DNA of 64,000 nucleotides from JARLGU01 sp036504535 (GTDB lineage Bacteria > Armatimonadota > Armatimonadia > Armatimonadales > Capsulimonadaceae): the NCBI GenBank assembly GCA_036504535.1, contig DASXUY010000071.1:62001-126000 (forward strand), given 5' to 3'. The position numbers were made by a program, and so were the translations under genes. Positions 34,520 through 43,179 of this stretch are shown in pieces (position 1 is the stretch's first letter; the number at the start of each line of letters is the position of its first letter). Under the pieces are notes generated by a model. The model worked only from the letters and a program-made list of their open reading frames with translations, searched no databases and was not told the origin of the DNA.

Positions 34520-35470
34520 CTAGTTCTGCTGTCGCAGCCAGTCGTTCTTGGTCGAGCTCACCCAAGTCTGTTCGAACTTGCGGAACTTGGTGTGGCCGTC
34601 GCCGTAGATGAAGTTCGCGCCACCCTGATGGCGGAGCGCAACCGACGCCTGAGTCTTGTCGACGGGGATGCCGGTCGAGGCGCTGATCGGGTCGGCCGTG
34701 TATTGGCTGCCGTCGGGAAGGAATGCGGCCTGCGGGGTCAGCGATCCTCGGGACGCAGTCTTGCCAGCTCGAGCAGTGTCGGCGGCGGTCAGGAAGGTTG
34801 CAGGCGACGAGATGCTCGATGTCTTGACCTTACCATTGAACCCGATTCCGTTCCAAGCGCCGCCGGTGGCAAAGTCAGCTGCATGCGGCACGCAGCCTGC
34901 ATCCGGGGCAACACCACCGTAGCCGTTCAGTCCGCCCGATGAGGCCCAAACACCCTCATCGAAATTGAAGCCATAGTCAGTGTAGTAGTATCCACCCTGC
35001 GAGCTTGTAGCCGCATCTGTGGGCGCCGACGGACCTTCCCACTTCCACGCGTTGGCATTTGATGCGCAGTGCCAAACACCAACGGACTTGACATAGGGAT
35101 TCAGTAGCGCGCGGATGGAGAATTGGGCTGCTTCGCCAGCGTTGTCAACGTACGACGGGTCCGGGCTGGAACCCGTTACATGGCAACTGCTGCTTGAGCC
35201 GTTGGTATACCAGGTGGACGGGGAGTAGCGCTCGGTCACCGAGTCTGGATAGGTTTCGTCGAAGTCGCCAAGGTATTGAAGTAGCGCCAGGCCGATCTGC
35301 TTCTGGTTGCTGACGCACGAAGTTGCGCGAGCCTTTTCGCGGGCCTGAGCAAACACAGGGAAAAGTATAGCTGCAAGAATCGCTATAATAGCGATAACTA
35401 CGAGAAGCTCAATCAGGGTAAATCCCTTTAGCCGGGACTTGCTTTCTGGAGTGCTATGGTACGTCTTCAT
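34520..35470 (-). CDS. DUF1559 pilin-like protein
   Basis: 316 residues from ATG 35470 (AAAGGAAC upstream; a longer frame to 35515 is less likely). The N-terminus is a type IV prepilin signal, RLKGFTLIELLVVIAIIAIL, with cleavage after the Gly and the conserved Glu at +5. DUF1559 features follow: FPVFAQAREKARATSCVSNQ, QIGLALLQYLGDFDETYP, and the C-terminal IYGDGHTKF. Such proteins are thought to be exported by a type II/IV machinery and to form pilus-like or pseudopilin structures. It has its own near-consensus promoter. Function is unknown; five paralogues in this window differ strongly after residue 60. Confidence 0.85.
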   Translation of the reverse strand: MKTYHSTPESKSRLKGFTLIELLVVIAIIAILAAILFPVFAQAREKARATSCVSNQKQIGLALLQYLGDFDETYPDSVTERYSPSTWYTNGSSSSCHVTGSSPDPSYVDNAGEAAQFSIRALLNPYVKSVGVWHCASNANAWKWEGPSAPTDAATSSQGGYYYTDYGFNFDEGVWASSGGLNGYGGVAPDAGCVPHAADFATGGAWNGIGFNGKVKTSSISSPATFLTAADTARAGKTASRGSLTPQAAFLPDGSQYTADPISASTGIPVDKTQASVALRHQGGANFIYGDGHTKFRKFEQTWVSSTKNDWLRQQN

Positions 35471-35562
35471 CTCTGTTCCTTTACTGCGGTCATTGACGTC
35501 AATCTTTTGCGTCAATAGATTGTCTTTAATTCACACCTGCATAGTATGAATTCATGAATGCA

Positions 35563-35592
35563 ATTCTACACCATGCCTACGTGGATTGTCAA
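35563..35592 (-). promoter_or_regulatory. promoter of the DUF1559 gene at 34520
   Basis: TTGACA (35587-35592), 18-bp spacer, TAGAAT (35563-35568) on the minus strand. The palindrome ATGAATTCAT (35546-35555) follows at the expected start region and may be an operator. Confidence 0.65.
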
Positions 35593-35668
35593 GATTATAT
35601 AAAAAGATTCTTTTGTCTAATTTTTCGCCGCAATCCTCCCTATCGAAAACCGCATGTATGGCATACAC

Positions 35669-35713
35669 AAAAGCGCCTCGCCCCATCACGGGGTTTCCGT
35701 GGCGGGGCGAGGC
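35669..35713 (-). terminator. intrinsic terminator of the DUF1559 gene at 35743
   Basis: GCCTCGCCCC pairs perfectly with GGGGCGAGGC (35675-35684 and 35704-35713), with TTTT after the stem on the minus strand. Confidence 0.8.
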
Positions 35714-35742
35714 ACATTTTCAGTTTATATTACGCGAGATGC

Positions 35743-36636
35743 TTAGTTGAACGCGGTCTCTGCCGTGGCAAGGTTCGCTTGTAGCCCGGCGTAGTTAAAG
35801 CCTCCATTGGTGGTCCTAAACCCGCTGCCGCCGGTATAAGTCGAACAAGTTTGTGTATTGTCGATGGTCCACATGTTGACTCCGTTCTGGATGGTCTGCA
35901 TTGGTCTCAGGGCCTTGACATGCCCATCGGCGAACAAGTAGTTCGTCATCCCCGTGTGTCCCGCGAAAAGCACGTGCGTAAAGCCGACAACCGAACAGCC
36001 GGTTTGTGGGACAGTGTTGTTGTCAGCCTGGAATTCAACACCGCAGGGCGAACCGAGCGAACCGTAGCCCCTGCCGTTGCCTTCCGCCACATCGATCGTC
36101 GTCGATGGGCTAAGGAACTGCGACACCGAGCGCGGATTGGCAGGTGTGTCTGCCGACCAGCCCTCGGAGATCAGTGCGCCGCCGCCGCCGAATGTGCCGC
36201 AGCCTTGCCAGTGATACGCCTGGTTCCAGCCGTTCCCCTCAGCATTCTGGTTGCCGACATATACAGTTGTCAGCCGTACGCCGTTCGGGCCAGCGCCCTG
36301 GATCCAGTCTGGATTGGGGCTGCCGGGACCATTTCCGGCGTTACTGGGGCATACGAACATGTCCACCGATTTTACATAGGGCTGAACAGTGTATTCCCAC
36401 GTCCAGTTGACGCCGCCAAAATTGCTAAAGTAACTAAGATGGGTTTCGTCGTAATCCTGCGAGTACTGCGTTATGGCAAGACCGATCTGCTTGAGGTTGC
36501 TCGCGCAGGTCGTCTGGCGCGCCTTTTCGCGCGCTTTGGCAAAGACAGGGAAGAGAATCCCGGCCAGAATGGCTATAATTGCGATGACTACGAGGAGCTC
36601 AATTAAAGTAAATGCTGTAAGAGGTTTTGTTTTCAT
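35743..36636 (-). CDS. DUF1559 pilin-like protein
   Basis: 297 residues, ATG 36636. The prepilin signal is TAFTLIELLVVIAIIAILAG, followed by FPVFAKAREKARQTTCASNL, QIGLAITQYSQDYDETHL and a C-terminal LFADGHVKAL. It has its own promoter (36692-36720) and terminator. It lies divergently from a GntR-LacI regulator gene, whose operator is 300 bp away. Exported pilin-like role as for the family; specific function unknown. Confidence 0.85.
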   Translation of the reverse strand: MKTKPLTAFTLIELLVVIAIIAILAGILFPVFAKAREKARQTTCASNLKQIGLAITQYSQDYDETHLSYFSNFGGVNWTWEYTVQPYVKSVDMFVCPSNAGNGPGSPNPDWIQGAGPNGVRLTTVYVGNQNAEGNGWNQAYHWQGCGTFGGGGALISEGWSADTPANPRSVSQFLSPSTTIDVAEGNGRGYGSLGSPCGVEFQADNNTVPQTGCSVVGFTHVLFAGHTGMTNYLFADGHVKALRPMQTIQNGVNMWTIDNTQTCSTYTGGSGFRTTNGGFNYAGLQANLATAETAFN

Positions 36637-36691
36637 ATATCTAGATTAACCCTCCAATTGCAGTTGCCATTCAACATTGGCATCTGACCAG

Positions 36692-36720
36692 ATTGTAAGG
36701 CATTTCAGCTTACACGTCAA
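36692..36720 (-). promoter_or_regulatory. promoter of the DUF1559 gene at 35743
   Basis: TTGACG (36715-36720), 17-bp spacer, TACAAT (36692-36697) on the minus strand. Confidence 0.65.
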
Positions 36721-36900
36721 TAATAACAGTCTCAATCCCAACAAAATAATCAAAAGAGCATAGAGATACCGTGCCGCGTCAGCTTCGCCATGCAAACTTA
36801 TGAGAAATATAGTGATGCAGTTAAGCCTTACTTTGTTGCTAGCATAGGCAAAAAATGCCAATCAGGCGGCTTCTATCGATGGACATACTATAAATAGTGC

Positions 36901-36936
36901 TTGACAGGCGCACTACGGCGTGATACAATTGCATCA
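36901..36936 (+). promoter_or_regulatory. promoter and operator of the second GntR-LacI gene
   Basis: TTGACA (36901-36906), 17-bp spacer, TACAAT (36924-36929). The 16-bp palindrome TGATACAATTGCATCA (36921-36936, one mismatched pair) covers the -10 box, so binding there would block transcription. Confidence 0.75.
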
Positions 36937-36969
36937 CTTACATCACTAAAGTATTAACGACCAAATAGT

Positions 36970-38199
36970 ATGCCCACAATCGCCGAGCCGCAGACATCAT
37001 TCTATAGCAGCCTTTCGACCCGCATCCGCGCCGCGATCGTCGAAAATGGGCGTCCCGGCGACAAGGTCATCTCCGAGCGCGATCTTGCCAAGCAGTTCGG
37101 CGTGTCGACCGTGACAGTCGCGCGTGTCCTTCGCGACCTGCAGGCGGCGGGTCTGATTGAGCGGGTCAAAGGTAAAGGCACGTTCCTGCGCGGCGTCACT
37201 CACAATGGATCTGCACACGTTCGGCACGAGCCGCCGCGCGATATATCCATTGTGCAAAGGTCCGCATCACGGCTACAGGTCGTGATCCTCGCCGGACTCG
37301 CGCCAATCGACGATGAGACACCTGTCTCTGAGCTCTGGGATTACCATGCGGCGACTGGCGCTGAGCGAGCGATGCAGAAGCAGGGGCACGTGACGCACAC
37401 GGTCAATGCCTATGATGGCAACGACAAAGTCATAGCTGAACTCGACGAGACCGTCTCTGGCGGAGTAAACGGTTTCGTCGTGATCGGCAAGATCGACCTC
37501 CCGATATTGAGGCGAGTTCTCAGTTTCACGGATCGAGCGGCGCAAAATCCCGTTAAAGCCGTGCAGGTCATTTGGGACGAATCAAACGACCTGCCGTTTG
37601 ACTCGGTGGGTTTTGACGGCGAAGCGGGCGTCTACATGGCAACACGCCACCTGCTCGAAACCGGCCACAAAGACATCCGGTTCATGGCGCCCGGCTGGTT
37701 TGATCGGCGCAACCTGCCCTACTGGGTGCGAGATCGGCTTCAGGGCTTCTACCGCGCGCTTACTGAGGCAGGAGTGAGCGATGTGCTCCCAGCCGACGTG
37801 ATGTGGGGAAATCTGAATTACTCGGGAGTGGAATTTGGTGATGCGATCCCCATTGACGGCTCTCGGTGGCGCGCTACAGGACAGGAAATGTGGAATCGCC
37901 TGTCCTCAGGCCAACTACCAGATGCGGTCGTCGCGATCAACGATCAGATGGCGCGCGCATTCATCGAGGCGGCCAGGGCCGACGGAGCATCGGTGCCGGG
38001 GGATATCTCGGTGATCGGATACGATGACCGCTATGACAGCGCTGCATTCGGCCTCACTACTGTCCATGTTGCCGTTCAGGAAATCGGCGAGACGGCGGCA
38101 ATGATGCTTCTTGAGCAGATCGCTTCACCTACTACTGGGCGGAGGACGCGTGTATCGCTCACTCCGTCGCTTGTCGTCCGCAAGTCTACTCGAATCTAG
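36970..38199 (+). CDS. GntR-LacI hybrid transcriptional regulator
   Basis: 409 residues. The winged helix (about 10-76) contains DKVISERDLAKQFGVSTVTV and ends VKGKGTFLRG. The rest is a LacI-like sugar-binding domain (GFDGEAGVYMATRHLLETGH, VVAINDQMARAFIEAARADG, ISVIGYDDRYDSAAFGLTTV). The first ATG (36970) has no clear Shine-Dalgarno sequence. Strong promoter and overlapping palindrome suggest autoregulation. Downstream, after 39 bp, come a DUF1559 gene and a GH5 gene on the same strand, so this regulator probably controls a small glucan-degradation unit. Effector unknown. Confidence 0.87.
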   Translation: MPTIAEPQTSFYSSLSTRIRAAIVENGRPGDKVISERDLAKQFGVSTVTVARVLRDLQAAGLIERVKGKGTFLRGVTHNGSAHVRHEPPRDISIVQRSASRLQVVILAGLAPIDDETPVSELWDYHAATGAERAMQKQGHVTHTVNAYDGNDKVIAELDETVSGGVNGFVVIGKIDLPILRRVLSFTDRAAQNPVKAVQVIWDESNDLPFDSVGFDGEAGVYMATRHLLETGHKDIRFMAPGWFDRRNLPYWVRDRLQGFYRALTEAGVSDVLPADVMWGNLNYSGVEFGDAIPIDGSRWRATGQEMWNRLSSGQLPDAVVAINDQMARAFIEAARADGASVPGDISVIGYDDRYDSAAFGLTTVHVAVQEIGETAAMMLLEQIASPTTGRRTRVSLTPSLVVRKSTRI

Positions 38200-38238
38200 G
38201 GTCCGCATACCGCACAACGAAAGCGCAGGGTGTTCATT

Positions 38239-39027
38239 ATGACGTTACAAAAGAGACTATTTCGACATTGTGGTTTCACATTAATCGAGCTACTCGTAGT
38301 TATTGCAATCATAGCTATATTAGCAGCTATACTTTTCCCGGTGTTCGCCAAAGCGAGAGAAAAGGCGCGGCAGTCGAGCTGCTCGTCCAACATGAAGCAG
38401 ATCGGGCTGAGCCTCATGCAGTACACACAGGACTACGATGAGACGTTTCCGGTGGGAGCTGCGGGTGGCCCCGGCCCATGCGGATTTAACTGGTGCAACG
38501 AGATCTACCCGTATGTCAAGTCATGGAATGTCTTCATTTGCCCTGATGATCCGCTTAGCCTTCCCACTGTCGGCTGGAGTGGTCAAGTTGTCTCTTACGT
38601 GAGTAACGGCATCTACGCATGGAATGGGCGTAATTATCTGCAAGGAACCATGGGGGTCATCTCAGACCTAGCGGGAGCGCCGCAGGTCTATGTTCAAACG
38701 TCGAGCATTCAGAGGTCGGCCGAAACAATCCTCGTCGCCGAGCAGGAGCAGGTAATGCCAGCGTCGGTTGGTCAAGTGGCTAACCAGGTTGGATGCAACT
38801 ATAGCAATTGGCCGGTAATTCGAGGCGGCGGTGGGCAGACGGCAACGCCATGGGCTAGCAGAGCATGGAAGGCCGATCCTAACGACCCAACAGGCCCAAA
38901 CGGCGGGGTAACTGCCGTTCACACCGGCCTCGCAAACTTCGTTTTCTGTGATGGCCACGTTAAGGCGATGGCACCCTATTTGACGAACATTACCGGCAAC
39001 AACATGTGGGACGGTACACGCCAGTAA
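38239..39027 (+). CDS. DUF1559 pilin-like protein
   Basis: 262 residues from ATG 38239, preceded by CAGGG 8 nt upstream; a GTG at 38230 is possible but overlaps that site. The prepilin signal is HCGFTLIELLVVIAIIAILA, followed by FPVFAKAREKARQSSCSSNM, QIGLSLMQYTQDYDETFP and a C-terminal FVFCDGHVKAM. The gene sits between a sugar regulator and a GH5 gene on the same strand (gaps 39 and 43 bp), which points to a joint operon. Confidence 0.85.
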   Translation: MTLQKRLFRHCGFTLIELLVVIAIIAILAAILFPVFAKAREKARQSSCSSNMKQIGLSLMQYTQDYDETFPVGAAGGPGPCGFNWCNEIYPYVKSWNVFICPDDPLSLPTVGWSGQVVSYVSNGIYAWNGRNYLQGTMGVISDLAGAPQVYVQTSSIQRSAETILVAEQEQVMPASVGQVANQVGCNYSNWPVIRGGGGQTATPWASRAWKADPNDPTGPNGGVTAVHTGLANFVFCDGHVKAMAPYLTNITGNNMWDGTRQ

Positions 39028-39070
39028 CCTCATTTCCTATACGCCTAATCTCGACCCGATTGACACACCT

Positions 39071-40126
39071 ATGAACTACACAAGTCGCTTCACATTAGCC
39101 CTCGTCGCCGCCGCCGCCCTGACCTTGGCATTGCCATGCAAGTCAGCCCCGCTGCCATTCACCGGCGTCAACATCTCAGGCGGTGAGTTTGGGGGAAGTC
39201 CCAAACCGGGAGAGAGGTTGGCATATAACGTCAAGTACACGTATCCAAAACCAGCAGAGATCGACTACTTCGCATCGAAGGGCATGAACATAATACGGTT
39301 CCCCTTCCATTGGGAGGCATTGCAGCCTGAGCCTCTCAAGTCGCTTGACGCGGTTGACCTGGCGCGTTTTAAAGCCGTCGTCGATTACGCTACCAGCAAG
39401 GGGCTCACGGTTCTGCTCGACCCGCACAACAGCGCGCGCTATTACGGGCAGATTGTCGGGGGGCCGGATGTCAGCACGGACGTCTTCGCGGACTTCTGGT
39501 CCCGCATGTCGCTAGAGTTCAAGGACAATTCGCGGGTCTGGTTCGGCTTAACCAACGAACCGAACAGTATGCCTAACGACGTTTGGCTTGCCGATGCCAA
39601 CGCGGCCATCGCAGCGATACGCAAAACCGGCGCGAAGAATCGCATTCTGGTCGCTGGTAATGGATACTCGGCAGCGTGCGACTGGATGGGTAACGGCAAC
39701 GATGTTGTGATGCTCGGGGTCAAGGATCCCAAGAACAACTGGATATTTGAGCCCCATGCGTACCTCGACGAAGATAATTCGGGGACGCACAAGACGGTGG
39801 TCAGCGCAACAATTGGGGTCGAAAGGCTCACTGCATTCACCGAATGGTGTCGCAAGCACAAGTTCCGCGCGCTCCTCGGGGAGTTCGCGGTGCCCGAGCA
39901 CCCGCTTGGCCGCGACGCTATCGACAACATGGTCGGCTACATGGAGAAGAACCGCGATGTCTGGGTTGGGTTCACGTGGTGGTCTGCTGGCCCATGGTGG
40001 GGCAACTATATGTTCAGCATCGAGCCAAAGGACGGCATCGACAAGCCCCAACTCGCCTACCTCGCGGGCCATCTACAGCCCACGCTAGGCGATAAGTCTC
40101 GTGAAAATGGCTCGAATCCACGCTAA
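39071..40126 (+). CDS. secreted glycoside hydrolase family 5 (endoglucanase-like)
   Basis: 351 residues. Signal peptide 1-25 (TLALVAAAALTLALPCKSA). The GH5 barrel has the catalytic acid/base Glu163 in LTNEPN, the nucleophile Glu271 in LLGEFAV, His229 in EPHAYLD, and family stretches GMNIIRFPFHWEALQP and VGFTWWSAGPWWG. It hydrolyses beta-1,4-glucan-type chains outside the cell; the exact polysaccharide cannot be read from sequence. It is a bare catalytic domain without a carbohydrate-binding module. Cotranscription with the DUF1559 and GntR-LacI genes upstream is likely. Confidence 0.9.
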   Translation: MNYTSRFTLALVAAAALTLALPCKSAPLPFTGVNISGGEFGGSPKPGERLAYNVKYTYPKPAEIDYFASKGMNIIRFPFHWEALQPEPLKSLDAVDLARFKAVVDYATSKGLTVLLDPHNSARYYGQIVGGPDVSTDVFADFWSRMSLEFKDNSRVWFGLTNEPNSMPNDVWLADANAAIAAIRKTGAKNRILVAGNGYSAACDWMGNGNDVVMLGVKDPKNNWIFEPHAYLDEDNSGTHKTVVSATIGVERLTAFTEWCRKHKFRALLGEFAVPEHPLGRDAIDNMVGYMEKNRDVWVGFTWWSAGPWWGNYMFSIEPKDGIDKPQLAYLAGHLQPTLGDKSRENGSNPR

Positions 40127-40168
40127 CCGTGATAGGCCTGGTCGCCGCTTTTTATGGAGCGCTAAAAA

Positions 40169-40213
40169 TACGGCAACCTGTGGAGAACGATAATCGAAAG
40201 GGTGCCGTATAAT
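40169..40213 (+). promoter_or_regulatory. promoter of the RND efflux operon with inverted repeat
   Basis: TATAAT (40208-40213) lies 11 bp before the ATG at 40225, so the transcript would be nearly leaderless. TACGGC (40169-40174) and GCCGTA (40204-40209) are inverted arms that continue as ACC/GGT inward, flanking the region where a -35 should be; no -35 consensus is present. This layout suits an activator or metalloregulator. Confidence 0.45.
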
Positions 40214-40224
40214 GTAAGCAGACC

Positions 40225-40791
40225 ATGAAAGCCCGTACGCCGCGATTAAGCATAATAGCGACACTGCGCAATGCCTCGATTTTGCGTGTTGTGTTGGTCT
40301 GCCTGGTGCTCGTCGCGCAGTCACTGGTCCCCTTCTCGAGCTTTGCATCCGCTACCATGCGCTGCGCCGCGCCGTCCACCGGCAAGCTTTGCGCCATGCA
40401 GGTTGTCGATGCATCATTGGCGCGCGACACAGCTTCCACCTCGACGGTCACGCCGGAATGCTGCAAGCGCATGAAGCTTGACTGTCCGATGCTCCGTGCC
40501 GCCGCTATGGCCGCCCGAAGCGCCGCTAGCGGGGTAGTTGCCCCGGCAAGCAGCACCCGGTCCACATGCCAGCTTACTGTCGCATCGTTCGGTAGCGAGC
40601 GTAGCGTTAGCACAACTGCAACGCCATCGCCAATCACTGCTCCCGTCGCCACGCAGCCAGCGCGGTCAGCATCCGTCGCGCAACGTGTGATCACCCAGGT
40701 TCCCACCACGTACCGCAACCGCCCACCGCCGTTGCGTCAGAGCCAGATCGCCCTGTCTACTCGCCCACTCCGCGCTCCCACCGCCGTCTAG
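40225..40791 (+). CDS. exported Cys/Met-containing protein, first gene of the efflux operon
   Basis: 188 residues. A hydrophobic segment (about 18-42) acts as signal peptide or anchor. Ligand-type residues follow: MRCAAP, KLCAM, PECCKRMKLDCPM (about 73-85). The rest is Ala/Ser/Thr-rich and ends TRPLRAPTAV. The order of elements matches the protein at 3567-4064 (CC plus Met cluster, R-A-P end). It is the first gene upstream of a motif-bearing small protein, an RND adaptor, permease and outer-membrane factor, so a periplasmic metal-binding role is plausible. Possible relation to DUF2946-type proteins is weak. The metal is unknown. Confidence 0.55.
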   Translation: MKARTPRLSIIATLRNASILRVVLVCLVLVAQSLVPFSSFASATMRCAAPSTGKLCAMQVVDASLARDTASTSTVTPECCKRMKLDCPMLRAAAMAARSAASGVVAPASSTRSTCQLTVASFGSERSVSTTATPSPITAPVATQPARSASVAQRVITQVPTTYRNRPPPLRQSQIALSTRPLRAPTAV

Positions 40792-40980
40792 CGACGCCGC
40801 CTGCCGCATCTCCGACTGGCCGCATCGCCACACCACGTTTTCTCCACCCACGCACGCTCTCGATCCCACGCGCAGGTTCCGCCGTATCCTCGGCTGACCA
40901 TTCGATTCACTATCGAAACACGCAAGGACGATGAGTTTGCACCCTGCTCGACCATAAACACAAACAGATAGGATACAAAC

Positions 40981-41277
40981 ATGAAAAAGTTCATCGCCCT
41001 GACAGCGGTCATTGCCGCCGCACTTTCCCTTGTCGTCGCTCCCGCGAGCGCGTCTACCCCAAAGCATGCGGTCAAAGCGCCTGCCAAAGCGGCTAAAGCC
41101 GTGAAAACAGTCAAACCCGTCGCACCTACGACATACGAGTGCCAACTGTGCCACATGCAGTACTCCGCAGTCGATGCCAAGAAGTACAAGTTCATCGACC
41201 CGATGGACGCTGGCAAGCTGCTTCCGATGAAGCCTGCGGCGAAAGCGGCTCCCGCCCCCTCAAAGATGAAAATGTAG
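40981..41277 (+). CDS. small exported protein with a CxxCHMxYSAxDAKKY motif
   Basis: 98 residues. Signal peptide 1-24 (KKFIALTAVIAAALSLVVAP). A Lys/Ala-rich linker follows, then one motif unit from Tyr52: YECQLCHMQYSAVDAKKYKF and DPMDAGKLLPM. Cys54, Cys57, His58 and Met59 are candidate metal ligands, and the tail SKMKM adds methionines. The same unit occurs twice in the next gene, the RND adaptor. It resembles the heavy-metal-binding (YHS/HMBD-like) units attached to CusB-type adaptors but the sequence between the ligands differs. It may be a periplasmic metal chaperone that hands over to the efflux complex. TAGGA precedes the ATG. Confidence 0.7.
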   Translation: MKKFIALTAVIAAALSLVVAPASASTPKHAVKAPAKAAKAVKTVKPVAPTTYECQLCHMQYSAVDAKKYKFIDPMDAGKLLPMKPAAKAAPAPSKMKM

Positions 41278-41373
41278 CATCGGACGGCCTGCAGGTCCCC
41301 TTCAAGGATAGGGAGCGGGACCTGCAACGGCCAATCATTCTCACAACAATCGAGCGCCCGGAGAAGCACGCAA

Positions 41374-43179
41374 ATGAAACGCAGTATCGTTAAATTACTC
41401 GCCGCACTGATCGCCGTCGCGATTGTGGCCGCCATCACCTCTTTCATGGTGAACCGGTACCGAAACCCCGGTCAGCTGGACGTACTCACGGCGCAGGCCA
41501 TGGACATGTCAGCGATGCGCCCGCCAACAGGCGCGGCTCCGGTCGCTCTCACGACGGTTCGCATGGGCAGTGTCGCGGACTCGGTCACATACACCGGCTC
41601 CATTCAGGCGCTCAACACTCAGGATATCGCAGCAAGGGTCGCGGGCACAATCACCGCCCTCTCGGTCTACCCTGGCGACCGCGTGCGCGCCGGTCAGGTC
41701 CTTGTGCGGCTCGACAGCGCCGAGCTTAGCGCCAAGCACGCCGAAGCGTCTGCTAACGCTCGCCAGGCAGACTTTTCCGCACAGGCCGCGTGGAGCAATC
41801 ACCACCTACACCACCAATTTGCGCTCGACCAGGCGCATGATGTTTCCGCGAGCGCCGAGCAGAGCATTCGCGATGCGGAAGGCTCAGAGGCCGCCGCTAA
41901 GGAAGAGATCGCGGGAGCTCAGGCGGCATCCGATGGTGTCCGCGCCAACCTCGAATACTGGAAGAACGAAATCGCGAGAGAGAAGAAGCTCTACGATGCT
42001 GGCGCAGTCTCGCTGTCCGAGTACCAGCAAGAGCAGTCGCAATTCACAGCAGCTCAGAGCGCCGTCGACGAGGCTGATGCGAAGATCCGAACCGCGCAGG
42101 CGAACTACCGCGCCGCCATGGCCCGCACATCGAAGGCGCGCCGCGATCTCATGACAGCGCAGTCAGGCGAGCGCCTTGCGAATGCCGACATCGTCCTCGC
42201 CCGCCAGCAGGCTATGAAGGAAACCGCCGGGGCAGACTCCGCACGAGCAGCGGTCACTGAGGCGTCTGTCATTCAGGGCTACACCGAGCTTCGCGCCCCT
42301 GCAAGCGGCGTGGTCGTCGAGCGACCCGTCGCGCCCGGCAGTCTGGTGCAGCCGGGAACGGTGATTGTGCGCGTCGCCCAGATCGACAAGGTGCGTGTCC
42401 AGGCCAATGTGGCGGTCACCGATATGGCGGGCATCCACGTCGGCAGCCCACTCCGCGTCTCCCCGCAGGGGGGCGCGCCACTGTCAGCGCGCGTGACCGC
42501 CGTCTTCCCGGCCGCCAACGACCAGAGCCGCACCGCTGTTGTCGAGGCGCTCATTGCAAACCCCGGCGGGCGTCTACTTCCCGGTGGCTACGTGTCGATA
42601 GCAATCACCCGTGATGTACACAATCAGGCAATGCTCGTGCCGTCCGGATCGCTCGTAACAAGCGGCGATGGTTCCTACGTTTGGGTGGCGCGCCCGGTCG
42701 CATTGAGCGCGTCCGGCCAGCCATCGCAGTACGAGTGCACGAAGTGTCACATGCGCTACTCCGCAGCCGATGCCAAGAAGTACAACTACATCGACCCAAT
42801 GGACGGCGGCAAGCTAGTTCCGTTCACGGGAGACGCCCAGGCAGCCACGTCGGCATCGACATCATGGACTGCGCACCGCGTGCAGGTGACGCCCGGGGCC
42901 ACCGACGGTGTTTCGACAGCGGTGACGTCGCCTGAGCTTCTCGAAGGCGACCGCGTCGTCAAACTCGGCATGGCGGGGCTGACGGAAGGCGCGCAGTTGG
43001 TACAGACTGCCTGGAACTCATCTGGTCCCGTGGTGACCGCAAAGCCTGCCGCTACCGGGACGCGCTACAAATGCGACAAGTGCGGCATGATCTACTCCGC
43101 CGCCGACGCCAAGAAATACAACTTCAAGGACCCGATGGACGGTGGCAACCTGGTTGCGGTCGCGGGGGACGCGAAATGA
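41374..43179 (+). CDS. RND efflux periplasmic adaptor with two metal-binding-like units
   Basis: 601 residues. N-terminal membrane anchor about 8-28; the next stretch has several Met (AQAMDMSAMRPP). The lipoyl/barrel-sandwich hybrid domain is split around a long helical hairpin (about 110-280; SVYPGDRVRAGQVLVRLDSA before it and ELRAPASGVVVERPVAPGSL after it). A beta-barrel domain follows (to about 430). Two copies of the CxxCxMxYSAxDAKKYxxxDPMDGGxL unit come next, at 453-484 and 565-596, the first interrupting the membrane-proximal domain and the second at the C-terminus. The adaptor links permease and outer-membrane channel. It overlaps the permease start by ATGA, so the two are translationally coupled. 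Confidence 0.88.
   Translation: MKRSIVKLLAALIAVAIVAAITSFMVNRYRNPGQLDVLTAQAMDMSAMRPPTGAAPVALTTVRMGSVADSVTYTGSIQALNTQDIAARVAGTITALSVYPGDRVRAGQVLVRLDSAELSAKHAEASANARQADFSAQAAWSNHHLHHQFALDQAHDVSASAEQSIRDAEGSEAAAKEEIAGAQAASDGVRANLEYWKNEIAREKKLYDAGAVSLSEYQQEQSQFTAAQSAVDEADAKIRTAQANYRAAMARTSKARRDLMTAQSGERLANADIVLARQQAMKETAGADSARAAVTEASVIQGYTELRAPASGVVVERPVAPGSLVQPGTVIVRVAQIDKVRVQANVAVTDMAGIHVGSPLRVSPQGGAPLSARVTAVFPAANDQSRTAVVEALIANPGGRLLPGGYVSIAITRDVHNQAMLVPSGSLVTSGDGSYVWVARPVALSASGQPSQYECTKCHMRYSAADAKKYNYIDPMDGGKLVPFTGDAQAATSASTSWTAHRVQVTPGATDGVSTAVTSPELLEGDRVVKLGMAGLTEGAQLVQTAWNSSGPVVTAKPAATGTRYKCDKCGMIYSAADAKKYNFKDPMDGGNLVAVAGDAK

Larger units (their letters stand above)
36637..36969. other. divergent regulatory region
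   Basis: 333 bp between the DUF1559 gene and the second GntR-LacI gene. It holds a promoter in each direction and one operator-like palindrome; the middle (about 36725-36895) is AT-richer and shows nothing else. Confidence 0.6.
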
